A stretch of 64,000 nucleotides of DNA from UBA5336 sp964506685 (GTDB taxonomy: Bacteria; Pseudomonadota; Alphaproteobacteria; Caulobacterales; Hyphomonadaceae), in NCBI GenBank assembly GCA_964506685.1, contig CAZDMQ010000007.1, forward strand, positions 15,306 through 79,305, read 5' to 3'. This document shows, piece by piece, positions 58,060-64,000 of the stretch (position 1 is its first letter; the number at the start of each line of letters is the position of its first letter). A program made the translations under genes and the position numbers. The notes beneath the pieces were generated by a model, which did no database searches, was not told where the DNA came from, and was given only the letters and a program-made list of their open reading frames with translations.

Positions 58060-59664
58060 ATGACCGAGACCGCCCATCCCGATGGCCCCGTCCGCATCCG
58101 CAGGGCGCTGATCTCAGTCTCCGACAAGCAGGGCCTCGTGGACCGTGCCCACGCCCTTGCCAGCCATGGCGTCGAGCTCGTCTCGACCGGCGGTACGGCG
58201 AAGGCCCTCAAGGACGCCGGGCTCGCTGTCAGCGATGTCGCCGACCTCACCGGGTTCCCCGAAATGATGGACGGCCGGGTCAAGACGCTGCATCCGGCGG
58301 TGCATGGCGGCCTGCTCTATCGCCGCGACGTGCCTGCCCACGTCGCCGACGCCGAAGCCCACGGGATCGGCGCGATCGATCTCGTCTACATCAACCTCTA
58401 TCCCTTCGAGGCAACGGTGGCGGCCGGCGCCGATGTCGAGACCGCGATCGAGAATATCGATATTGGCGGGCCGGCCATGCTGCGCGCGGCCGCCAAGAAC
58501 GCCGCCTTCGTGGCGGTCTGCACCGATGGCGGGGACGTCGACGCTGTCCTCGAAGCCATGGCCACGGGCGAGGGCGCTGTGCCGGCCGACCTGCGCAAGC
58601 GGCTGGCCGCCAAGACCTATGCGCGCACGGCCGCCTATGATGCCGCGATCAGCGGTTGGTATGCCAGCCAGCTTGGCGAGGCGGCACCGGACTGGACCGG
58701 CTTTGGCGGCCAGCTCGCCGAGGCCCTGCGCTATGGCGAGAACCCGCACCAGCGGGCGGCCTTCTATGTCACCGGCGAAACCCGCCCCGGCGTGGCCACC
58801 GCCCGGCAGGTGCAGGGCAAGGCGCTCTCCTACAACAACATCAATGACACCGACGCGGCCTTCGAGCTGATCGGCGAACTCGGTCCCGACCGCCCGGCCG
58901 TCGCGATCATCAAGCATGCCAATCCCTGCGGCGTCGCCCTGGGCGATGACCTGCTGGCCGCCTACTCGGCCGCGCTGGCCTGCGACAGCACCTCGGCCTT
59001 TGGCGGCATCGTCGCGCTCAACGGGCCCCTGACCGGACCGCTTGCCGAAGCGATCACCGGGATCTTCACCGAGGTCGTGATCGCCCCGGGCGCGGACGAC
59101 GATGCCCTCGCCGTCTTTGCGAGGAAGAAGAACCTCCGCCTGTTGCTCACCGATGGCCTGCCCGACCCGGCTGCGCCCGGCCGGGTCGTGAAGTCGGTTG
59201 CCGGCGGACTGCTGGTCCAGGACCGCGATGCCGGGCGTGTCGGGCCGGGCGATCTCCGCGTGGTCACCGAGCGGGCGCCGAACGCAACGGAACGTGCCGA
59301 CATGCTGTTCGCCTGGCGCGTCGCCAAGCACGTGAAATCCAATACCATCGTTTACGCCAAGGACGGGGCGACGGCCGGTATCGGTGCGGGCCAGATGAGC
59401 CGGATCGACAGCGCCCGGATCGCGGCCCGCAAGGCCGCGGATGCCGCCGAGGCCGCCGGCTGGCCAGCGCCGCGGACCCGGGGCTGCGTTGCCGCCTCCG
59501 ATGCCTTCTTCCCCTTCCCCGATGGCCTGCTGCAGGCCGCCGAGGCGGGCGCCACGGCGGTCATCCAGCCGGGTGGGTCGATCCGCGATGATGAGGTGAT
59601 CGCCGCAGCCAATGCAGCCGGCCTCGCCATGGTCTTCACCGGCATGCGCCATTTCCGCCACTGA
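58060..59664 (+). CDS. purH: Bifunctional AICAR formyltransferase/IMP cyclohydrolase
   Basis: The last two steps of de novo purine synthesis. The N-terminal cyclohydrolase (MGS-like) domain starts IRRALISVSDKQGLVDRAHA, with DLTGFPEMMDGRVKTLHPAVHG and VYINLYPFE. The C-terminal formyltransferase shows LRYGENPHQRAAFY, IIKHANPCGVALG, DSTSAFGGIVALN and MSRIDSARIAARKA, and ends AFFPFPDGLL...GMRHFRH. The length of 534 residues is standard. Its position downstream of the heparinase gene cluster is conserved in alphaproteobacteria. The promoter region is 132 bases. Confidence 0.97.
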   Translation: MTETAHPDGPVRIRRALISVSDKQGLVDRAHALASHGVELVSTGGTAKALKDAGLAVSDVADLTGFPEMMDGRVKTLHPAVHGGLLYRRDVPAHVADAEAHGIGAIDLVYINLYPFEATVAAGADVETAIENIDIGGPAMLRAAAKNAAFVAVCTDGGDVDAVLEAMATGEGAVPADLRKRLAAKTYARTAAYDAAISGWYASQLGEAAPDWTGFGGQLAEALRYGENPHQRAAFYVTGETRPGVATARQVQGKALSYNNINDTDAAFELIGELGPDRPAVAIIKHANPCGVALGDDLLAAYSAALACDSTSAFGGIVALNGPLTGPLAEAITGIFTEVVIAPGADDDALAVFARKKNLRLLLTDGLPDPAAPGRVVKSVAGGLLVQDRDAGRVGPGDLRVVTERAPNATERADMLFAWRVAKHVKSNTIVYAKDGATAGIGAGQMSRIDSARIAARKAADAAEAAGWPAPRTRGCVAASDAFFPFPDGLLQAAEAGATAVIQPGGSIRDDEVIAAANAAGLAMVFTGMRHFRH

Positions 59665-59781
59665 GACGGCCAGGGAGCCGGAAAACCTTACCGCTTTGTC
59701 ATTCCCTGCGGACATGGCTGGGAATCGCCTGCCGGGCGCGCTACCAAGCCCGGTAATCGCCTGCCGGGAAAGGCCCGCTCC

Positions 59782-61356
59782 ATGTTCAAGCTGAGATATC
59801 CGCTGATCGCACTGGCTTCGGCCCTGTTTGGTGCCGTCGCGGCGATCGGCGTCTACATGTATTACGTGCCCCTGCCGAAGGACGCCATGGCGCGCGGCGA
59901 GGCGCTCGCCGGCACGGGCGCCGACCGGGCCTGGCTGCACGGTTCCATGTCCGAAGTGTTTCCCACCCGCACGGTCCGGGCCGCGCCGGATGCCGCGCCA
60001 TGGCCCGCGCGCCCGGGCAGGCTGGAGGGGTTCACCTTCACCCATGAGGGCCGCACGCGGACGCTCGGCGATCTCCATGACAGCCAGGCCATGCTCGGCC
60101 TCGTCATCATCAGGGATGGCGCGATCGTGCATGAATCCTACGCGCCCGGTTACGGTGCCGGCACGCTTTTCACCACCTGGTCGGCGGTCAAGTCCTTCAC
60201 CTCGACGCTGGTCGGCCGGGCCATTGAACAGGGGCTGATCGCGTCGGTCGAGGACCCCCTGGACGGCTACCTGCCCGACCTCCGCGGCACCGCCTATGCC
60301 GGGGTCACGATCCGCCAGGCGCTTGAAATGTCCTCCGGTGTCGCCTTCGACCGCGACAGCATCGCCGACACGACCGCCTTCCTGCGCGACGGCCCGGTGA
60401 CGGCGCGGGCGCCGGCCTTCGATCTCGCCATTGGCCACGAGCGCGCCGCTGAGCCGGGCACGGTGTTCAACTACAACACCGCCGAAACGCAGGTACTCCT
60501 CGAACTGGTGCGCCGGGTCACCGGGCAGACTGCGGCCGACTACATGTCCGAAGCGCTGTGGCAGCCGCTCGGCATGCGCTACAATGCAGCGTGGATCATC
60601 GACGCCCCCGGCGCGGACGGCGTCGAGATTGGCGGAGCCCTGTTCAATGCGGCCCTGCGCGACTGGGCCCGGCTGGGCTGGCTGATGGCCGAAGACGGGG
60701 TCTGGCAGGGCAAGCGGTTGTTGCCGGACGACTGGGTTCGCGCAGCGACCACCCCGGGCGCGCCGCACCTGATGCCTGGCGAGGTCCATCCCGATCCGGA
60801 ACTCGGTTATGGCTGGCAGTGGTGGACCCGCGGCGATGGCACCTTCCAGGCCAGCGGCGCCTATGGCCAGATGATCCTCGTCGACCCGGCAAACCGTCTC
60901 GTCGTCGCCAAGGCCAGCGCCTGGGATGCCCCGCGCGATGCCGGCCATGCTGCCGAAACGCTGGCCATGACCCGCGCGCTGGCGGCCTGGGACTTTGGCC
61001 CGGCGGGCGAGGAGCCGGAAGCCGAAGAGGGAACGGAATCCGTTGCCGACGCGCCGCCTGCCGCCCCGACCGGTTCGGACGCAGCACCGGACGCAGAAAG
61101 CGGTGAGCCGGGCACGGCTGCCGCTCCGGCCGGGACAGCGCCCGTCGTTCCAGCCAGCGAAGCCGCACCCGAGGCGCTCCCCGCGCCCAGCGTCAAGCCC
61201 GATATCGACACCACCCGCCTCAGTCGGGACCCGGAAACCAGCGAAACGCCGGCACGGCGGGCCGCCCCGCCATCACGGCCACCGGAACAGGCGCCCGGCG
61301 AAGGCATGGGCGTCGCCGAAAGCCGCTTTGTCGACCCCGAAGAGATCGAGGACTGA
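59782..61356 (+). CDS. Serine hydrolase (beta-lactamase/class C family) with long disordered tail
   Basis: A 524-residue protein with an N-terminal signal or anchor segment (about residues 7-27). The beta-lactamase-like domain spans about 80-400, with the catalytic Ser134-x-x-Lys137 in TTWSAVKSFTSTLVGRAI and a Tyr-x-Asn-like VFNYNTAETQVLLELV. The C-terminal Ala/Pro/Glu-rich tail (about 405-524) has no recognisable fold. The domain resembles esterases or 6-aminohexanoate-dimer hydrolase-like enzymes; the substrate is unknown. It is convergent with cysH. Confidence 0.85.
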   Translation: MFKLRYPLIALASALFGAVAAIGVYMYYVPLPKDAMARGEALAGTGADRAWLHGSMSEVFPTRTVRAAPDAAPWPARPGRLEGFTFTHEGRTRTLGDLHDSQAMLGLVIIRDGAIVHESYAPGYGAGTLFTTWSAVKSFTSTLVGRAIEQGLIASVEDPLDGYLPDLRGTAYAGVTIRQALEMSSGVAFDRDSIADTTAFLRDGPVTARAPAFDLAIGHERAAEPGTVFNYNTAETQVLLELVRRVTGQTAADYMSEALWQPLGMRYNAAWIIDAPGADGVEIGGALFNAALRDWARLGWLMAEDGVWQGKRLLPDDWVRAATTPGAPHLMPGEVHPDPELGYGWQWWTRGDGTFQASGAYGQMILVDPANRLVVAKASAWDAPRDAGHAAETLAMTRALAAWDFGPAGEEPEAEEGTESVADAPPAAPTGSDAAPDAESGEPGTAAAPAGTAPVVPASEAAPEALPAPSVKPDIDTTRLSRDPETSETPARRAAPPSRPPEQAPGEGMGVAESRFVDPEEIED

Positions 61357-61436
61357 CGCCCTTCGCTCAGGCCGTGGCAGTTGGGAATGAAAGGGCTTCA
61401 GCGGCGCGCCAAGCCGCCGCCTGGAGCAGCGCCGGA

Positions 61437-62180
61437 TCAGAACACGCGCGGACGCTCGGCCTTGTCGACATGCAGGCCGCACTCGGTTTTGTCCTGGCCG
61501 AGCCAGCGGCCCGAGCGAATGTCGCCAGGATCGCTCGCCGGCTGGGTGCAGGGCCAGCAGCCGATGGAGGGATACCCCTGGCCGACCAGCGGGTGGACCG
61601 GCAGGTCGCGCTGGCGGAAGAAGCGGTTGACATCCTCCTGTGACCAGCTCGCCAGCGGGTTGACCTTGAACCGGCCTGCCGCGTGTTCGAACACCGGCAG
61701 GGACATGCGCTCACCGCCATGGAACCGCTTGCGGCCGGTGATCCACGCATCAAACCCCTTCAGTGCCGGTTCCAGCGGTCGCACCTTGCGCAGCCCGCAG
61801 CAGGCGTCGGGATCCCGCTTCCAGAGCGAATTGTCCGGATCGAGCACCGCGCGTTCGGTCTCGTTCGGCGGGACGTCCCGCACATTGGTCAGCCCGAGCG
61901 CCTCGACCAGCGTCTTGCGGTAGCTCAGGGTCTGCGGGAAATGCATGCCGGTCTCGAGGAAGATGACCGGCAGGTCCGGATCGACATCGGCGATCAGGGC
62001 CAGCATCACCGCGCTCTCGGCCCCGAAGCTCGACACATAGGTGATCCGCCCGGCCCATTCGCGCAGGATCGCCGCGCGCAGGATGGTCTGGGCGGAGGCC
62101 GCCCGCAGCTCGCTGTTGAGCCGGTCCAGCGTATCGCGTTCCCGGTCCAGCACGGCCGGTGCATTGTCCGAATAGGCCAT
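61437..62180 (-). CDS. cysH: Phosphoadenylyl/adenylyl-sulfate reductase CysH
   Basis: Reduces activated sulfate to sulfite with thioredoxin. A 247-residue protein with PP-loop-type YVSSFGAESAVMLALI (about 48-63), CCGLRKVRPL, IGCWPCTQP and the catalytic KTECGLH near the C-terminus. The CC...CxxC cysteines are those that bind a [4Fe-4S] cluster, which points to the APS-reducing type rather than strict PAPS reductase. It begins 5 bases after DUF934 ends, completing cysI-DUF934-cysH on the minus strand. Confidence 0.94.
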   Translation of the reverse strand: MAYSDNAPAVLDRERDTLDRLNSELRAASAQTILRAAILREWAGRITYVSSFGAESAVMLALIADVDPDLPVIFLETGMHFPQTLSYRKTLVEALGLTNVRDVPPNETERAVLDPDNSLWKRDPDACCGLRKVRPLEPALKGFDAWITGRKRFHGGERMSLPVFEHAAGRFKVNPLASWSQEDVNRFFRQRDLPVHPLVGQGYPSIGCWPCTQPASDPGDIRSGRWLGQDKTECGLHVDKAERPRVF

Positions 62181-62185
62181 CGGTT

Positions 62186-62680
62186 TCAGGCTCCGGTCGC
62201 ATGGCGGGCTGCAAAGACGGGACGAGCCCCGTCGGCAGCGCGCTGGTAAACGGCCGAATATTCGGCCAGGGCGGCATCCACGTCCTCTACGCCAGCGCGG
62301 GCGGTCTCGAAAGCATCGAACCCTGAACGGTGCATATAGAAGACCTGATCGCGCAGGACATGACCAACCGCGCGGAGCTCGCCGGTGTAGCCATACCGCC
62401 GGCGCAGGAGCTGGGCCTGCGAATAGCCCCGCCCGTCGGTATAGCGCGGAAAGCTGATCTCGATCAGCGCCAGCATGTCGAGCGCATCGGCCAGCGCGGC
62501 GGGATCGTCGTCCGGCATGAGCCGCACGCCGACAGGGGTGTTGCGCCGGGCCAGGGCCTCGCGATGGTCGAGAAAGATGTCGAGCGGCACGGTGATGCCA
62601 TTGGGCGTGGCCACGAAATCGCTGGTCTCGACATGGATCCAGGTGTTCTCGACGAGCTGTCCGTTCCTAATGAGCGGCAT
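62186..62680 (-). CDS. DUF934 family protein of the sulfate-assimilation operon
   Basis: A 164-residue protein of DUF934. Characteristic elements are SFPRYTDGRGYSQAQLLRRR (about residues 77-96), GYTGELRAVGHVLRDQVFYM (97-116) and a C-terminal RSGFDAFETARAGVED. It has no cofactor motif. It is found almost always between cysI and cysH in Proteobacteria, so it probably helps sulfite reductase, but no activity is established. Its start overlaps the end of cysI by 14 bases, and cysH follows after 5 bases. Confidence 0.9.
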   Translation of the reverse strand: MPLIRNGQLVENTWIHVETSDFVATPNGITVPLDIFLDHREALARRNTPVGVRLMPDDDPAALADALDMLALIEISFPRYTDGRGYSQAQLLRRRYGYTGELRAVGHVLRDQVFYMHRSGFDAFETARAGVEDVDAALAEYSAVYQRAADGARPVFAARHATGA

Positions 62681-64000
62681 AGAGGGCCTCCTTGAAGGGG
62701 TCGTGCCCGAGCCGGGCGAGGGTTTCGATAAAGGGTTCGTCGGGTCCGCTGCGCAGCGCGAGATAGCGGTCCGCAACGCGCCGGAGCGCCAGCGGCACGT
62801 CGTCGAAGCGCATGGCCGGGCCGGCAATTTCGCCGATGGCTGCCTTCTCGTCGGCCCGGCCGCCAAAGGTGATCTGGTAGAATTCCTCACCCTTCTTGTC
62901 GACGCCGAGGATGCCGATATGGCCGACATGGTGGTGGCCGCAGGCATTGATGCAGCCCGAGATGTTGATGTGCAGCTTGCCGATTGCCGCTTCCAGGTCG
63001 GGATCGGCAAACACCGCCTGCACTGCCTGCCCCATGGGGATGGAACGGGCATTGGCGAGGTTGCAATAGTCGAGCCCGGGGCAGACGATCATGTCCGTGA
63101 TCCGGCTCTCGTTCGGCGTCGCCAGACCCGCCGCATCGAGCGCGAGATAGACATCGTGCAGGTCATCCAGCGCGATGTGCGGCAGCACGAGGTTCTGCGC
63201 ATGGCTGACCCGGATGTCGCCATGGCCATAGGCCTCGGCAAGGTCCGCGACCACGTCCATCTGCGCGTCGGTAGCATCGCCCGCCGCCCCGCCGATCGGC
63301 TTCAGGCTGACCGTCACCGAAGCATGGCCCGCCACCTTGTGCGGGTGGAGATTGACCCCGGCCCAGCGGCCAAAGGCCGGGTCTGCGGCTTTCGCGTGCT
63401 CGAAACCCTCGCAGTCCACCGCCCGTTCGACCAGGGGAGGGGGTGCGAAATAGGCATGGATCCGGTCGATCTCGCTGCGCGGCAGGTCCACCTTTTCGCC
63501 CTCGGTCTGGGCGGCGAACTCGGCCTCGACCTGGCGGGTGAATTCGGCCGCGCCGAGCTCGCTGACGAGGATCTTGATCCGCGCCTTGTACTTGTTGTCC
63601 CGCCGGCCATGTCGGTTGTACACGCGCATGATCGCCTCGAGATAATCGAGCAGCTCGGCTTCCGGCACGAAGTCCTTCACCTGCGCAGCGATATGCGGGG
63701 TCCGCCCCTGGCCGCCGCCGACATGCACCTCGAACCCGACCGTGTCGCCGCGCCGGCGCATGTGCAGCCCGATATCATGCACCCGGATCGCCGCGCGGTC
63801 ATGCTCGGCCGCGGTCACGGCGATCTTGAACTTGCGCGGCAGGAAGGCGAATTCCGGGTGGAACGTGCTCCACTGGCGGATGATCTCGCACCAGGGGCGC
63901 GGATCCATGATCTCGTCGGCGGTGGCGCCGGCGAAATGATCGGAAGTGACATTGCGGATGCAGTTGCCCGAGGTCTGGATGGCGTGCATCTCGACCTCGG
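62667..64000 (-). CDS. cysI: Sulfite reductase hemoprotein beta-type subunit CysI (N-terminus outside window)
   Basis: Reduces sulfite to sulfide with siroheme and a [4Fe-4S] cluster. The window holds at least the C-terminal 440 residues; the frame continues past position 64000 (EVEMHAIQTSGNCIRNVTSD), and roughly 110 residues are expected to be missing. Cluster/siroheme ligands are in DMIVCPGLDYCNLANA and INISGCINACGHHHVGHIGI (CxxxxxC...CxxxC). HIALDDLHDVYLALDAAGLA is family-typical. It heads a minus-strand set with DUF934 and cysH. Distinction from nitrite reductase rests on this context. Confidence 0.9.
   Translation of the reverse strand, partial: EVEMHAIQTSGNCIRNVTSDHFAGATADEIMDPRPWCEIIRQWSTFHPEFAFLPRKFKIAVTAAEHDRAAIRVHDIGLHMRRRGDTVGFEVHVGGGQGRTPHIAAQVKDFVPEAELLDYLEAIMRVYNRHGRRDNKYKARIKILVSELGAAEFTRQVEAEFAAQTEGEKVDLPRSEIDRIHAYFAPPPLVERAVDCEGFEHAKAADPAFGRWAGVNLHPHKVAGHASVTVSLKPIGGAAGDATDAQMDVVADLAEAYGHGDIRVSHAQNLVLPHIALDDLHDVYLALDAAGLATPNESRITDMIVCPGLDYCNLANARSIPMGQAVQAVFADPDLEAAIGKLHINISGCINACGHHHVGHIGILGVDKKGEEFYQITFGGRADEKAAIGEIAGPAMRFDDVPLALRRVADRYLALRSGPDEPFIETLARLGHDPFKEALYAAH

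Noticed and set aside
53408..60948. Several 700-950-codon minus-strand frames antisense to rpe, heparinase, dehydratase and purH.
   Set aside because: The plus-strand genes have strong family motifs; the antisense frames have none and reflect GC codon bias.
1..64000. CRISPR arrays, insertion sequences, prophage genes and attachment sites.
   Set aside because: No regularly spaced repeats, transposase, integrase or phage structural genes were seen. tRNA-Ser at 28048-28137 shows no duplicated 3' end nearby.

Overview
The window is a GC-rich chromosomal stretch from an alphaproteobacterium, most plausibly a marine or halotolerant member of the Caulobacterales/Maricaulales/Hyphomonadaceae-like group. 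The evidence is a divK-pleD operon (cell-cycle and c-di-GMP control as in Caulobacter), the neighbourhood DUF1674/SdhAF4 - htpX - rsmB - rpe - heparinase II/III - purH, an alphaproteobacterial DinB with an N-terminal zinc knuckle, several DUF families common in this class, and glycine-betaine synthesis from glycine by two methyltransferases. It is a draft scaffold: a 100-N gap lies at 17353-17452. I see no prophage, insertion sequence, CRISPR array or rRNA operon; the content is mainly housekeeping genes with accessory islands.

Layout. 1-7.1 kb: DUF2853, an RNA pseudouridine synthase, an acetyltransferase, DUF4112, an unusual enoyl-CoA hydratase-family protein, a decayed VapC toxin and a pair of PimC/PimD-like acyl-CoA dehydrogenases flanking a Uma2 nuclease. 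7.2-17 kb: gtrA-like gene, rlmN, terC, a zinc alcohol dehydrogenase, a prolyl-tRNA editing protein broken by one in-frame amber codon, DUF6065, truB, a YcgN/GNAT pair and a secreted amidohydrolase. 17-20.6 kb: a complete phage-shock (Psp) locus with divergent pspF, a near-consensus sigma-54 promoter, pspA, pspB, pspC and three extra small membrane ORFs. 20.5-27.9 kb: three secreted DUF11-type proteins, including a 1702-residue putative outer-membrane protein, separated by intrinsic terminators. 28-37.4 kb: tRNA-Ser(GGA), msrA, a TPR membrane protein, gluQRS, an EamA transporter, alkaline phosphatase, an arsC-like phosphatase, an SH3 protein, a glyoxylate-reductase-like enzyme and tig. 37.6-43.1 kb: an RTX-type secreted protein, an acyl-CoA synthetase and an OxyR-type regulator. 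43.1-50.3 kb: divK-pleD, dinB, rhomboid protease, zapE and the betaine genes. 50.3-64 kb: SdhAF4, htpX, rsmB, a glycine-zipper lipoprotein, rpe, heparinase, a sugar-nucleotide dehydratase, purH, a serine hydrolase and the sulfate-reduction genes cysI (cut by the window edge), DUF934 and cysH.

How the genes work together: envelope maintenance is a recurring theme (Psp response, HtpX, rhomboid, lipoprotein, DUF11 and RTX surface proteins). Osmoprotection is supplied by GSMT/SDMT, fatty-acid or dicarboxylate catabolism by the acyl-CoA dehydrogenases and acyl-CoA synthetase, and sulfur assimilation by cysH/cysI. The regions most likely to hold undescribed biology are the Psp locus with its microproteins and repeat-bearing PspF, and the DUF11 surface-protein trio next to it. 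Positions of domains are estimated by eye; no database search was run.
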